Source: Sphingomonas sp. IC-56 (GTDB taxonomy: Bacteria > Pseudomonadota > Alphaproteobacteria > Sphingomonadales > Sphingomonadaceae). Taken from it: a stretch of 64,000 nucleotides of DNA. Shown one piece after another: positions 9,087-18,519 of this stretch (positions are counted from its first letter, which is position 1; each line of letters starts with the position of its first letter). A model generated the notes under the pieces. It was not told where the DNA came from. It saw only the letters and a list, made by a program, of their open reading frames with translations, and ran no database searches. The DNA lies in contig NZ_JAJNDV010000011.1 of the NCBI RefSeq assembly GCF_021043375.1, forward strand, positions 48,728 to 112,727. Direction: 5' to 3'. Position numbers and translations under genes: made by a program.

Positions 9087-9923
9087 ATGACCGTCCATAC
9101 CCGCTTCGCACCAAGCCCCACCGGACGGCTGCATCTGGGCCACGCATTCTCGGCGATTACCGCGCATGACTTTGCCCGTGCGCAGGGCGGGCGCTTCAGC
9201 CTGCGGATCGAGGATATCGACGGCACCCGCAGCCGGCGCGAGCATGTAGATGGAATCCTGCGGCACCTGGAATGGCTGGGGCTGGAATGGGATGGGGAGG
9301 TGACCTTCCAGTCGCAGCGGCTGCACCTGTACGAAGCCGCGCTCGACCGCCTGCGCGGCATGGGGCTGCTTTATCCGTGTGTGTGCACCCGCGCCGACAT
9401 CGCCGCCAGCCTGTCCGCCCCGCATGGGCGGGAGGGGGCGGTGTATCCGGGCACCTGCCGTGGGCGCGCGGACGCTGACCTTTCCCGGCCGCACAGCTGG
9501 CGCCTGGATGTGGAGCGTGCGCTCCGGGAGGATCTATGGTGGCACGACGCCTTCGCTGGCCGGGTGCGCGCCGACCCCCTCTCGCATGGCGACGTGATCC
9601 TCGCCCGCAAGGATGCGCCAGCCAGCTATCATCTTGCCGTCACGCTCGACGACGCGGCGCAGGGGATCACCCATGTCGTGCGCGGGAAGGACCTGTTCGA
9701 GGCGACGCATGTACACCGGCTGCTCCAGGCGCTGCTCGATCTGCCGACCCCCGAATATCGCCACCACGACTTGCTCAGCGGCCCCGACGGCCAGCGCCTC
9801 GCCAAGCGCCATGGCGCTCCCACGCTGGAGTCGCTGCGGCTGGCTGGCGAGGATGGGCGCGCGCTGGCCGATCGCCTGCGCGCCGGACTGCTTCCGGTTG
9901 GATTCGCCGCGGCAAAGGCGTAG
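9087..9923 (+). CDS. gluQ: Glutamyl-Q tRNA(Asp) synthetase (GluQRS)
   Basis: A 278-residue truncated glutamyl-tRNA synthetase homologue that attaches glutamate to the queuosine base at position 34 of tRNA(Asp). It has the catalytic half only: FAPSPTGRLHLGH (HIGH-type motif) at the start, RIEDIDGTR, a zinc site (YPCVCTR ... YPGTCRGR) and a KMSKS-like RLAKRHG near the end; no anticodon-binding domain is present. I choose ATG 9087 because the family begins right before FAPSPTG and an AAGG lies at 9073-9076. Upstream ATG 9045 and TTG 9003 are in frame and less likely. It pairs thematically with the yhhQ transporter 7 kb away. Confidence 0.92.
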   Translation: MTVHTRFAPSPTGRLHLGHAFSAITAHDFARAQGGRFSLRIEDIDGTRSRREHVDGILRHLEWLGLEWDGEVTFQSQRLHLYEAALDRLRGMGLLYPCVCTRADIAASLSAPHGREGAVYPGTCRGRADADLSRPHSWRLDVERALREDLWWHDAFAGRVRADPLSHGDVILARKDAPASYHLAVTLDDAAQGITHVVRGKDLFEATHVHRLLQALLDLPTPEYRHHDLLSGPDGQRLAKRHGAPTLESLRLAGEDGRALADRLRAGLLPVGFAAAKA

Positions 9924-9932
9924 GCTCACACC

Positions 9933-10163
9933 ATGAACCTTTTCCTCGTCCTCCTGCTCGTGGCCGTGATCCTCGCGGTCCTGTTCGTCCTCATCCGGGG
10001 GCTGGTGAACATGGCCGGCACGACTCAGGCCGATCTGGAGGGCGACGGGCCCAGCGAGCGCGCGCTCAAATCCAACAAGCTGATGCAGCAGCGCATCCTG
10101 CTCCAGGCGCTGGCGATCGGCCTGATCGCGATCATCCTGCTGTTCGCCTCGGCCGGCAGCTGA
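9933..10163 (+). CDS. Small two-helix membrane protein, HIG1-like
   Basis: A 76-residue protein with two hydrophobic helices (about 3-24 and 54-73) joined by a polar loop containing GDGPSERALKSNKLMQQRI. This layout and the SNKLMQQRILLQ stretch match the bacterial twin-transmembrane/HIG1-domain family, whose eukaryotic relatives assist cytochrome oxidase; a respiratory role here is only inference. It begins 9 bases after gluQ and precedes the cobalamin adenosyltransferase, a common neighbourhood in sphingomonads. Confidence 0.8.
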   Translation: MNLFLVLLLVAVILAVLFVLIRGLVNMAGTTQADLEGDGPSERALKSNKLMQQRILLQALAIGLIAIILLFASAGS

Positions 10164-10214
10164 GGCGCAACCACGTCCTCGCTTTTGACCGGTAGGGCCG
10201 CTACTTCGGCTCGC

Positions 10215-10772
10215 ATGGTCAAGCTCAACAAGATCTACACCCGCACCGGCGACGACGGCACCACCGGCCTGGTCGATGGATCCCGCGTCGCCAAGAGCGA
10301 TGCCCGGATGGCCGCGATCGGCGATGTGGACGAGGCGAACAGCGTGATCGGTGTGGCCCGCGCCGCGCTTGGTGCCGGTGACTTTGACGATCTGCTCGCG
10401 CGTATCCAGAACGACCTGTTCGATCTTGGCGCCGATCTGGCCACACCGCCCGAGATCGCAGGTGCGCTCCGCGTCGTTCAGAGCCAGATCGACTGGCTGG
10501 AGGAAAGCATCGACCGGCTCAACGCCGAATTGCCGCCGCTGACCAGCTTCGTACTCCCGGCGGGCGAGGGGGGAGCGGCCGCGCTGCATCTCGCCCGTGC
10601 CATCGCGCGGCGTGCCGAGCGCAGTGCCGTGGCGGCAAACGAAACCGCGCCGGTGCGCGGCGAGGTGCTGCGCTATCTCAACCGCCTGTCCGATCTTTTG
10701 TTCGTGGCTGCACGATTGGTGAACCATCGCGGCGGCGGAGACGTTCTGTGGGTTCCAGGCGCATCCCGCTAA
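10215..10772 (+). CDS. Cob(I)yrinic acid a,c-diamide adenosyltransferase, PduO type
   Basis: A 185-residue cytosolic enzyme that transfers the adenosyl group of ATP to cob(I)alamin. The ATP-binding N-terminus KIYTRTGDDGTTGL, the VDEANS segment, the FVLPAG motif and the ARAIARRAER helix are all diagnostic of the PduO family. ATG 10215 is chosen because the family starts with MVKLNKIYTRTG; a longer in-frame start at 10185 would add ten unrelated residues. No cobalamin riboswitch is visible in the 51 bases between the upstream gene and this start. Confidence 0.93.
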   Translation: MVKLNKIYTRTGDDGTTGLVDGSRVAKSDARMAAIGDVDEANSVIGVARAALGAGDFDDLLARIQNDLFDLGADLATPPEIAGALRVVQSQIDWLEESIDRLNAELPPLTSFVLPAGEGGAAALHLARAIARRAERSAVAANETAPVRGEVLRYLNRLSDLLFVAARLVNHRGGGDVLWVPGASR

Positions 10773-10823
10773 CCTGGATCATGCGGCGTTGACTCATTTG
10801 CCGCCGCGGAGTACGAGAACATC

Positions 10824-12092
10824 ATGCGAACAGAGCGCGGCCCGGCCCCGGCTTGTTCGGCACTCGCGCTGCGTTTCGCGCAGGTGCGGGCGCTGTCCGA
10901 AGCGCTTGTCGCACCATTGTCCGACGCGGATGCGACGATCCAGTCGATGGACGATGCTTCGCCCGCTAAGTGGCACCTCGCGCATACCAGCTGGTTCTTC
11001 GAAACCTTTGTGCTGCGCGATCATGTGCCCGGCTACCGCATCCACGACGAACGCTTCCCGTTCCTGTTCAACAGCTATTACGAAGCCGAAGGCGTCCGCC
11101 ATGCCCGCCCGCGCCGCGGCATGCTGTCGCGTCCCTCGCTCGACGAGAGTCTCGCTTATCGCGCCGCGGTGACCGAGGCGGTGCTTGCCGCGCTGCCCGA
11201 TCTTCCGCCCGAGGCGGAGGCGCTGGTGGCGCTGGGGTGTCATCATGAAGAGCAGCACCAGGAGCTGCTGCTCACCGACATCCTCCACCATTTCTCCGTC
11301 AACCCGCTCGAACCGGCGGTGTGGCCGGGCGCGCCAAAGGTGCCCGTCGCCATGCCCGGGCCCACCGGCTGGATCGAAGGGACCACCGGCGAAGTCGAAA
11401 TCGGCGCGATGGCCTCAACTTCTCTAAACTTTGCCTTTGATTGCGAAGGACCGCGGCACCGCGCGCTGCTCCATCCCCACGCCTTGGCCGACCGGACCGT
11501 CACCAACGACGAATGGGCCGGCTTCATCGCCGACGGCGGCTACCGCGAGCCGCGCCACTGGCTCTCCGATGGCTGGGCATGGGTGCAGCGCGAGGGAGTC
11601 GACGCGCCGCTATACTGGTACCAGCAGGATGGCGTGTGGACCCGCTTCGGCCTGGATGGGCGCCGCCCGATCGACCCCGCCGCGCCGGTTACTCACGTCA
11701 GCTTCTATGAGGCAGACGCCTATGCCAGCTGGGCCGGCGCGCGCCTGCCCACCGAGTTCGAATGGGAAGCGGCCGCCGCTGTGCACGACCCGAACGGTGG
11801 CAACCAGCTCGACAGCGCAGGCCCGGTCGAGCCGCGCCCGTCGACCGGCGGCCCTGCCTTTTTCGGCGATGTGTGGGAATGGACCGGCAGTGCCTTCCGC
11901 CCTTATCCCGGCTTCCGTGCGCCCGACGGTGCAGTGGGGGAATATAACGGCAAGTTCATGAGCGGGCAGTTCGTGCTGCGTGGGGGGAGCTGCGCCACGC
12001 CACGCGGCCATGCCCGGGCGAGCTACCGCAACTTCTTCTACCCGCACCAGCGCTGGCAGTTCACTGGCGTCCGCCTGGCGAAGGACCTCTGA
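10824..12092 (+). CDS. egtB: Ergothioneine biosynthesis sulfoxide synthase EgtB
   Basis: A 422-residue non-haem iron enzyme that couples trimethylhistidine (hercynine) to a thiol donor. The N-terminal DinB-like four-helix domain (about 10-170) supplies the three-histidine iron site: H51 in WHLAHTSWF, then H141 and H145 in HEEQHQEL. The C-terminal formylglycine-generating-enzyme-like domain (about 185-420) contains PTEFEWEAAA, GDVWEWTGSAFRPYPGF and the ending YRNFFYPHQRWQFTGVRLA. It lies two bases before egtD, so both are one operon. No egtC or egtE is nearby, so the last steps must be done by genes elsewhere. Confidence 0.95.
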   Translation: MRTERGPAPACSALALRFAQVRALSEALVAPLSDADATIQSMDDASPAKWHLAHTSWFFETFVLRDHVPGYRIHDERFPFLFNSYYEAEGVRHARPRRGMLSRPSLDESLAYRAAVTEAVLAALPDLPPEAEALVALGCHHEEQHQELLLTDILHHFSVNPLEPAVWPGAPKVPVAMPGPTGWIEGTTGEVEIGAMASTSLNFAFDCEGPRHRALLHPHALADRTVTNDEWAGFIADGGYREPRHWLSDGWAWVQREGVDAPLYWYQQDGVWTRFGLDGRRPIDPAAPVTHVSFYEADAYASWAGARLPTEFEWEAAAAVHDPNGGNQLDSAGPVEPRPSTGGPAFFGDVWEWTGSAFRPYPGFRAPDGAVGEYNGKFMSGQFVLRGGSCATPRGHARASYRNFFYPHQRWQFTGVRLAKDL

Positions 12093-12094
12093 CC

Positions 12095-13060
12095 ATGCTG
12101 AAGCCGAGCCATGGGGAGGCGAGCCTGGCCGACCCGCATTTCCGGGCCGACGTGCTGAGCGGCCTCGCCGCTCGGCCGCGCGCGATCCCGGCGCGGTGGT
12201 TCTACGATCGCCGGGGCTCCGAACTGTTCGAGGCGATCACTGCGCTTCCCGAATATTACCCCACCCGCACCGAAGCCGCGCTGCTCGACCGGATCTGCCC
12301 CGAACTCGATGTGGCGCCGGGCGCGGCGGTGGTGGAGTTCGGCTCGGGCTCCTCGGCCAAGACGCCGATCCTGCTGCGCTGCATCGATCCCGCCGCTTAC
12401 GTGCCGATCGACATTTCGGGCGATTTCCTCCGCCAGTCGGCGCGCGAACTCGCCGCAGACTTTCCTGGCTTGGCGGTGCTGCCGCTGGAGGCCGATTTCC
12501 TCCGTCCGGTGCCGCTGCCCGAGCAGGTCGCGGGTCTGCCTAAGTTGGGGTTCTTCCCCGGCTCCACCATCGGCAACATGGACGCCTATCAGGCCGTCGA
12601 CCTGCTCCGGGTGATGCGCACCTGGCTGGGCGAAGGCGCCAGGCTGCTGATCGGCATGGACCGGGTGAAGTCGCCTGACATCTTGGTGCCCGCCTATGAC
12701 GATGCACAGGGGGTCACGGCCGCGTTCAACCTGAACCTGCTGGAGCGCATAAACCGCGAGCTTGCCGGCACCGTGCCGGTGAACGCCTTCCGCCACAGGG
12801 CGATCTGGAACGACGAAGCTTCGCGCATCGAAATGCACCTGGAGGCCACCCGCGACGTCGCCTTCGAAGTCGAGGGCCGCTCCTTTGCCATGGCCGCGGG
12901 CGAGACGATCCACACCGAGAATAGCCACAAATATGGCGAGCGCGGCGCTCGGCTGATGCTGCGCGCCGGCGGTTGGACGCCGGTGCGCGAATGGACCGAT
13001 CCGCAGGGCTGGTTCAGCCTGATTTTGGCCGAAGCGCAGCCGGTCGCGCGCGCGCCGTGA
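12095..13060 (+). CDS. egtD: L-histidine N-alpha-methyltransferase EgtD
   Basis: A 321-residue SAM-dependent enzyme that trimethylates histidine to hercynine, the first step of ergothioneine synthesis. It has RWFYDRRGSELFEAI near the start, LPEYYPTRTE, the SAM loop EFGSGSSAKT (E81-T90) and FFPGSTIGNMD, which are family signatures, and HTENSHKYG near the C-terminus. ATG 12095 is two bases after egtB. Its stop codon directly abuts the stop codon of the convergent DUF1176 gene with no bases between, so transcription termination must occur inside the neighbouring gene. Confidence 0.95.
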   Translation: MLKPSHGEASLADPHFRADVLSGLAARPRAIPARWFYDRRGSELFEAITALPEYYPTRTEAALLDRICPELDVAPGAAVVEFGSGSSAKTPILLRCIDPAAYVPIDISGDFLRQSARELAADFPGLAVLPLEADFLRPVPLPEQVAGLPKLGFFPGSTIGNMDAYQAVDLLRVMRTWLGEGARLLIGMDRVKSPDILVPAYDDAQGVTAAFNLNLLERINRELAGTVPVNAFRHRAIWNDEASRIEMHLEATRDVAFEVEGRSFAMAAGETIHTENSHKYGERGARLMLRAGGWTPVREWTDPQGWFSLILAEAQPVARAP

Positions 13061-14056
13061 TCAGCGGAACACTGGCTGCGCCGTCCAGCGCCGCAGCCAG
13101 TTGGTCGATCCCCGGCACTGCTCCATCGACCGCAGCTCGACCAAGCGAAAGCGGCGTCCGTCCCACACATATTCCGCCGACTCGCCGCAATCGCCGATCC
13201 CGCGGCCCTTGCCCCGGCTGCTCAGAATGCTTCGATCTTCTTCCCACCAGGCGTTGAACAGCATCGGCGCGCTGTCCGTCCCTTCGTTGCTGTAGTCGAT
13301 ATCGGCGGGCGCGATGCTGCCACGACGCACCACGAAGGGAACCAGCAGCGTGTTGTACGCGCCCGACATGCACGGCAGCAGCGCCAGCGTAGCCCCGCCG
13401 CCCAGCGATGCGGTGGTGACTTCCTGCGATGCGTCCCCTTCCTCATCGCAGCCGGCGAGCTTCTCCATCTGCGCCTGCATCGCCTTGGTAATCACGGTCG
13501 GCTTGCCCGAAGCACGCAGCGCAGCCACTTGCGGCGGTGCGATCGCGGCCGGCACGCTCGACGCTGGTCGCGTGCCCTTGGCCACTGCCGCGGTGACGGT
13601 ACCCGCACGCCCCTGCTCGGCATCGATGAAGCGCAAGGCAGCCGAGGATCCGCTGAGCGGCACCGTCGTCAGCAGCTTGCCGCCATGCTCGATCCGCATG
13701 GCGGTGCCGTTCGCCATCGCCGCCACGATCCGCGCGGCTTCGGCCCCGCTGAAGCGGATAGCGCCATTGGTCGGCGTGGCGCGGGCCAGTTCCGATCCGT
13801 CGATCCTGACCGTAACCGGTCCCTTCGCCGAACCGGTGTCGATCGTTACGGCGAACCCTGCCGCCGCGCCGGCTTCGCGGGCGATCGACACGTTGAGCGG
13901 GCCATCGTCCGGCCACTCGGCATCCTCGCGCATCAGCGAGGTCATCTCGCATGCGCGAATGTTGTCGCAGGCGACGTCCCAGTCGCCGAACCCCTTTTCG
14001 GTGCCGAGCGTAGGAACAGCCTGAAGGGCGGCGAGCAGCAGGGCGATCGTCAGCAT
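13061..14056 (-). CDS. DUF1176 family exported protein
   Basis: A 331-residue protein with an N-terminal hydrophobic signal ([13 protein letters not shown]) and no other membrane segment, so periplasmic or outer-membrane associated. The segment [17 protein letters not shown], a second half with [19 protein letters not shown] and a late [15 protein letters not shown] match the DUF1176 family, which resembles lipoprotein-like or inhibitor-like proteins of unknown function. Several cysteines could form disulfides. It is divergent from 3-hydroxybutyryl-CoA dehydrogenase and convergent with egtD with zero spacing. Function unknown. Confidence 0.82.
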   Translation of the reverse strand: MLTIALLLAALQAVPTLGTEKGFGDWDVACDNIRACEMTSLMREDAEWPDDGPLNVSIAREAGAAAGFAVTIDTGSAKGPVTVRIDGSELARATPTNGAIRFSGAEAARIVAAMANGTAMRIEHGGKLLTTVPLSGSSAALRFIDAEQGRAGTVTAAVAKGTRPASSVPAAIAPPQVAALRASGKPTVITKAMQAQMEKLAGCDEEGDASQEVTTASLGGGATLALLPCMSGAYNTLLVPFVVRRGSIAPADIDYSNEGTDSAPMLFNAWWEEDRSILSSRGKGRGIGDCGESAEYVWDGRRFRLVELRSMEQCRGSTNWLRRWTAQPVFR

Positions 14057-14121
14057 TGCGCCAGTCTAGCCGCGATGCCCCGGGCGGAGTAGGGGCACCG
14101 CAAAGCAATGCATGGAGACGG

Positions 14122-14994
14122 ATGATGCGAACGGTAGGCGTAATCGGGGCAGGGCAGATGGGTGCCGGCATCGCCCAGGTATCGGCGCAGGCGGGTTATA
14201 CGGTGCTGCTGTCCGACGTCGACCTCGCCCGTGCCGAGGCCGGCAAGGCTGGCATCGCCAAGCAGCTTGCCCGCGCAGTGGACAAGGAAAAGATCACCGC
14301 GGCCGACGCGCAGGCCGCGCTCGACCTGATCCAGCCGCTCGATGACGTCTCCGGCATGGCGCCTTGCGATCTGGTTATCGAAGCCGCGACCGAGCGCGAG
14401 GCGATCAAGCGCACCATCTTCGAGGCGGTGGGCAAGGTGCTCGGCCCCGACGCGATCCTGGCTTCCAACACGTCGTCGATCCCGATCACGCGTCTTGCCC
14501 AGGCAGCGCCCGATCCGGCGCGCTTCATGGGCGTGCACTTCTTCAACCCCGTGCCGGTGATGGGCCTGATCGAGCTGATCCGCGGCCTCGCCACCGCCGA
14601 CGCGACCGTGAATGCGGTGGAAGCGTTCGGCCAGCGGCTGGGCAAGCGCATCGTCCACGCCAACGATGCGCCGGGCTTCATCGTCAATCGCGTGCTGATG
14701 CCGATGCTCAACGAGGCGTGCTTCGCGCTGGGTGAGGGCGTTGCAACGATTCCGGACATCGATGCGGCCTGCCAACTCGGCCTCAACCATCCGATGGGCC
14801 CGTTCACGCTGGCCGACTTTATCGGCCTCGACACCTGCCTGGAGATCACCCGCGTGCTGTTCGAGGGCACAGGCGATCCCAAGTTCCGCCCGGCGCCGCT
14901 GCTGGTGAAGTATGTCGAAGCGGGCTGGTACGGCCGCAAGACCAAGCGCGGCTTCTACGACTATTCGGGCGCGGAGCCCGTGCCGACGCGCTGA
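14122..14994 (+). CDS. 3-hydroxybutyryl-CoA dehydrogenase
   Basis: A 290-residue NAD-dependent enzyme that oxidises (S)-3-hydroxybutyryl-CoA to acetoacetyl-CoA. The Rossmann motif [14 protein letters not shown] opens the protein, followed by EAATERE, the ASNTSS segment, [12 protein letters not shown] with catalytic H139, and the C-terminal helical domain with [21 protein letters not shown] at 14114-14117 supports ATG 14122 or the adjacent ATG 14125; the longer frame from 14056 has no support. It works on the S-isomer, so it belongs to beta-oxidation or butanoate metabolism and not directly to the PhaB route. The 3' end overlaps the convergent membrane-protein gene by 34 bases. Confidence 0.93.
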   Translation: MMRTVGVIGAGQMGAGIAQVSAQAGYTVLLSDVDLARAEAGKAGIAKQLARAVDKEKITAADAQAALDLIQPLDDVSGMAPCDLVIEAATEREAIKRTIFEAVGKVLGPDAILASNTSSIPITRLAQAAPDPARFMGVHFFNPVPVMGLIELIRGLATADATVNAVEAFGQRLGKRIVHANDAPGFIVNRVLMPMLNEACFALGEGVATIPDIDAACQLGLNHPMGPFTLADFIGLDTCLEITRVLFEGTGDPKFRPAPLLVKYVEAGWYGRKTKRGFYDYSGAEPVPTR

Positions 14995-15395
14995 CCGTGT
15001 GCGACTGCCTCTTGGGGCGGAGGCCATGCCAAGCGGGCAGTCGCACCGACAAACAGCAGGAAGGCAATCTGCGATACCATGAACGGATCGGCAGCGACTG
15101 AGGCCAAGAACCTCCCGCGAGGAGCGAAATGCGCCACGATCCACAGATTGTGCGCAACGTCGGTAACGATGATGATGCCGGTGGCGACGACGCCAGTGCG
15201 TGGGCGAACGAACAGCAATGCGACGGCGAGCGGGTCGAAGAAGGTGAGCGACGTCCAGAACGCCGCACTCACCCAGCCTACACCGCCATAGTCCCACGCT
15301 AGTCCGTGCCGTGCGACGATCACGACATGATTGTAGGTCGCGCCCAGCAGGCAGGCGGCGTAGACGCAGCGAACACGAAGGCTCCTGCCGGCCAT
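14961..15395 (-). CDS. Hypothetical four-helix membrane protein
   Basis: A 144-residue protein with four predicted membrane helices (about 7-25, 42-62, 66-88 and 101-122). I do not recognise a characterised family; [18 protein letters not shown] and [13 protein letters not shown] are the most distinctive parts. It starts four bases after the nucleoside-transporter stop on the same strand, so the two are probably co-transcribed. Its last 34 bases overlap the end of the 3-hydroxybutyryl-CoA dehydrogenase gene on the other strand. Confidence 0.72.
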   Translation of the reverse strand: MAGRSLRVRCVYAACLLGATYNHVVIVARHGLAWDYGGVGWVSAAFWTSLTFFDPLAVALLFVRPRTGVVATGIIIVTDVAHNLWIVAHFAPRGRFLASVAADPFMVSQIAFLLFVGATARLAWPPPQEAVAHGQRVGTGSAPE

Positions 15396-15399
15396 CGGC

Positions 15400-16698
15400 T
15401 CAGGGCAGCAACAGCCCCGCCAGTGCCGCCGACATCAGGTTGGCGAGACTTCCCGCTACCAGCGCACGCAAGCCGAGCCTGGCGATCATCGCCCGCTGGT
15501 TGGGTGCCAGGCTGCCCGTCGCGGCCATCTGGATGGCGATCGAGCTGAAATTGGCGAAGCCGCACAGCGCGAAGGTAATGATCGCCTTGGTGCGCGGGGC
15601 GAGATCGGGCGTGGCGCCCAGCTGGATGAACGCCACGAACTCGTTCAGCACCACCTTGGTCCCGAACAGTCCGCCGGCCTGCACCGCCTCGCGCCACGAA
15701 ATGCCGAGCAGGTACATGACCGGCGCGAACACCGTGCCGATGATCTTCTGGAAGCTCAGATCCTTGAACCACATGGCCCAGTCGGCATTGCCGCTGACAT
15801 AATAGACCCAGTTGCCCGCGCCACCCAGCAGCCCGTTGGCCAGCGCCACTAGCGCCACGAACGCCAGCACCATCGCGCCGACCGCTACTGCGATCTTAAC
15901 GCCGGTCGACGCACCGCTCGCCGCCGCCATGATGAGGTTGGCGGCGCGCTCTTCCTCCAGGTCGTGCTCGGCGACCTTGATGATCTCTTCCTCCGGATCA
16001 TCGCCCAGCGGCAGCTCGCCTTCCGGCGCGGCGGGCGTGTCGGGCATGATGATCTTGGCCATCAGCAGCCCGCCCGGCGCCGCCATGAACGAGGCGGCGA
16101 GGAGGTACGGGAGCGAGGCCGGCCCGAGCAGGCTGGCATAGGCGGCGAGAATCGTGCCCGCGACGCCCGACATGCCGACGCTCATCACCGCGAATAGCTG
16201 CGACGGGGTGAGCCGTGCCAGATAGGGACGGATCACCAGCGGCGATTCGCTCTGGCCGACAAAGATGTTGGCAGCCGCGCACAGCGACTCGACCTTGCTG
16301 GTGCCAATCACCTTTTCGATGCCGCCGCCGATCCAGCGGATCACGAACTGCATGACGCCCAGATGGTAGAGGATCGACACCAAAGCGGCGAAGAAGATGA
16401 TCACCGGCAGCGCGGCAATGGCGAAGCTGGTGCCGCCCAGTTCGGGCCTGGCAAGCGGACCGAACAGGAAGCTGGTGCCTTCGCCGGCATAGCCCAGCAG
16501 CGCCGACACGCCGTTCGACATGCCGTGCAGCACTGCCTGGCCCCAGCCGGTGCGCAGCACCAGCACTGCGATCAGGACCTGAAGCCCGAATGCGGCGCCC
16601 ACCACCCGAAAGCGGATCGCCCGGCGATTGGTGGAAAGCGCATAGGCGATCGCCAGAATGGCCAGCACGCCGAAGATGCCGATCGGGAAGTGATTCAT
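15400..16698 (-). CDS. Concentrative nucleoside transporter (CNT/NupC family)
   Basis: A 432-residue inner-membrane transporter that imports nucleosides with a cation gradient. The CNT signatures are visible: GWGQAVLHGMSNGVSALLGYAGEG, FGPLA, FVGQSESPLVIRPYL, and a C-terminal ITFALCGFANFSSIAIQ. Three domains are seen: N-terminal helices (1-90), a gate domain, and a C-terminal core. I start at ATG 16698 (MNHFPIGIFGVLAIL); the longer frame to 16794 adds an Arg-rich stretch that does not fit. It is divergent from yhhQ over 138 bases and is followed by a small membrane protein. Confidence 0.9.
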   Translation of the reverse strand: MNHFPIGIFGVLAILAIAYALSTNRRAIRFRVVGAAFGLQVLIAVLVLRTGWGQAVLHGMSNGVSALLGYAGEGTSFLFGPLARPELGGTSFAIAALPVIIFFAALVSILYHLGVMQFVIRWIGGGIEKVIGTSKVESLCAAANIFVGQSESPLVIRPYLARLTPSQLFAVMSVGMSGVAGTILAAYASLLGPASLPYLLAASFMAAPGGLLMAKIIMPDTPAAPEGELPLGDDPEEEIIKVAEHDLEEERAANLIMAAASGASTGVKIAVAVGAMVLAFVALVALANGLLGGAGNWVYYVSGNADWAMWFKDLSFQKIIGTVFAPVMYLLGISWREAVQAGGLFGTKVVLNEFVAFIQLGATPDLAPRTKAIITFALCGFANFSSIAIQMAATGSLAPNQRAMIARLGLRALVAGSLANLMSAALAGLLLP

Positions 16699-16836
16699 GC
16701 GGTGAAAGCGGGTCCCAAGGCCGGCGCGTCGAATTGGCCAGCGAAAGCGGGACCATACACGCTGCGCGGATTCTCGCCAGTAGCGGGATCGCACGCATCT
16801 TGCCGGAGCGACCGCTTTGCCGCTAGCGTCGCGCGG

Positions 16837-17517
16837 ATGGACATTTCCCGGCCCGCGGGCACGCGCTCGCTTTTCGCGCTTTCGATCTTTTACGGCGGAA
16901 TGGTGTGTATCGCCGGCGTGCTCGGCAACAAGCAGGTGTCACTGGGCCCCTTGTCGCGGATCGGCGAATGGGTCGGCGTTGGCCCGCTTGCCGTGGAGGC
17001 GGGGATCTTCGCGTTCCTGCTGCTGGTAGCGGTGTCGAGCGCGGTGGCCGAACTGCATGGCCGGTCGACGGCGAACCGGCTGGTGCAGATCGGTTTCGTC
17101 CCCTTGCTCACCTCCATGGTGCTGTCGTGGCTGGTCTATGCCCTGCCGGCCTCGCCCGAGATGATCCCGGAAAATCGTGACGCCATTCAGGTCGTGCTGG
17201 GCGCGACGTGGCGCATCTGGGGAGCCGGCATCGTCGCCTATGGCGTGTCGCAGACGCTGAACGTGACGATCTTCAGCGCGTTGAAGGGCGGGCAGGGAAA
17301 GCTGTTGTGGCTGCGCGCGGGCATTGCCGGCGTGCTCAGCCAGATCGTCGACACGCTGATCTTCGTGACGCTCGCCTTTTATAACGAGTTCCCGATCGGT
17401 CCGCTGCTGGTCGGCCAGATGGTGGCAAAGGTAGTGCTCAGCGCCGTGCTGGTGCCGTTGCTGATCTATGTGTTCGTTGGCATTGGCCGCATGCTCGATC
17501 GCCGCCGCGCGCTTTGA
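16837..17517 (+). CDS. yhhQ: Queuosine precursor transporter (YhhQ/VUT family)
   Basis: A 226-residue inner-membrane protein with six hydrophobic helices. NKQVSLGP near the start, SSAVAELHGRSTANRLVQIGF and the helix pair LRAGIAGVLSQIVDTLIFVTLAF are characteristic of the VUT/YhhQ family that imports preQ0 or preQ1. ATG 16837 fits the family; the long upstream extension in the same frame is antisense to the nucleoside transporter and is not real. Together with gluQ at 9.1 kb it points to queuosine salvage; the tgt and queG genes are not in the window. Confidence 0.87.
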   Translation: MDISRPAGTRSLFALSIFYGGMVCIAGVLGNKQVSLGPLSRIGEWVGVGPLAVEAGIFAFLLLVAVSSAVAELHGRSTANRLVQIGFVPLLTSMVLSWLVYALPASPEMIPENRDAIQVVLGATWRIWGAGIVAYGVSQTLNVTIFSALKGGQGKLLWLRAGIAGVLSQIVDTLIFVTLAFYNEFPIGPLLVGQMVAKVVLSAVLVPLLIYVFVGIGRMLDRRRAL

Positions 17518-17558
17518 GGAAGATTGCGGGCCGGGTTCGCCGCGCCTAAGGGGCGCGG

Positions 17559-18458
17559 ATGACCGATCACGGACCCGATCCCGCGCTGCTGGCCAAGGCA
17601 GAAACGCTGACTGAAGCGCTGCCCTATCTGCAGCGCTATGCCGGCGCGACTTTTGTGGTGAAATATGGCGGCCACGCTATGGGGCATCCGGACCTGCAGC
17701 GCCGCTTCGCCAGCGACGTGGTGCTGCTCAAGGCGGTCGGCATCAATCCGATCGTCGTGCATGGCGGTGGGCCCCAGATCGGCGCGATGCTGAAGCGCCT
17801 GGGCGTCGAGTCGCAGTTCGTCGGCGGGCTGCGCGTCACCGATGCGGAGACCGCGCGCATCGCCGAAATGGTTCTGGCCGGATCGATCAACAAGGAAATC
17901 GTCGGCTGGATCGGCCAGGCCGGCGGCAAGGCCGTGGGCATTTCGGGCAAGGACGCCGCGCTCGTCACTGCCCGCAAGGTCGAAGGCCGCGGCGCCGATC
18001 CGCTCCAGGGCGTCGAGCGGCATGTCGACCTGGGCTTTGTCGGTGAGCCAGTTTCGGTCGATCCCGCCATCCTCCACTCGCTGGCGGCGCAGGGCTTCAT
18101 CCCCGTGGTGGCGCCGGTGGCGCTGGGCGCCGACGGGCATACCTACAACATCAACGCCGACACCATGGCCGGCGCTATCGCGGGCGCGTGCGGCGCGGCC
18201 CGCTTCTTCCTGCTCACCGACGTCGCCGGCGTGCTCGACAAGTCGGGCGACCTCGTCACCGACCTGGACGCGCAGCGGATCGCTGCGCTCAAGGCCGACG
18301 GCACGATCTCGGGCGGCATGATCCCCAAGGTCGAGACCTGCGTGTCGGCAGTGGAGGCCGGTGTCGACGCGGCGGTGATCCTGGACGGGCGCGTGCCCCA
18401 CGCGCTTCTGCTCGAAATCTTCACCCGGCGCGGCGCGGGCACGCTCGTCCACGCTTGA
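17559..18458 (+). CDS. argB: N-acetylglutamate kinase
   Basis: A 299-residue cytosolic kinase for the second step of arginine synthesis. It shows [11 protein letters not shown], the substrate loop [19 protein letters not shown], the long central domain ending [25 protein letters not shown] and a late [11 protein letters not shown]. An N-terminal helix (residues 5-25) of the kind found in arginine-feedback-inhibited forms is present, so inhibition by arginine is likely but inferred. It is the first gene of a co-directional run into yggT, DUF167, folD and marC, with a 61-base gap before yggT. Confidence 0.96.
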   Translation: MTDHGPDPALLAKAETLTEALPYLQRYAGATFVVKYGGHAMGHPDLQRRFASDVVLLKAVGINPIVVHGGGPQIGAMLKRLGVESQFVGGLRVTDAETARIAEMVLAGSINKEIVGWIGQAGGKAVGISGKDAALVTARKVEGRGADPLQGVERHVDLGFVGEPVSVDPAILHSLAAQGFIPVVAPVALGADGHTYNINADTMAGAIAGACGAARFFLLTDVAGVLDKSGDLVTDLDAQRIAALKADGTISGGMIPKVETCVSAVEAGVDAAVILDGRVPHALLLEIFTRRGAGTLVHA

Positions 18459-18519
18459 GGGTGTTTCCCGCCAAAGCTTTCCTATATCGTCGGATCAACC
18501 GAGTTCCGCGGAGACAATC

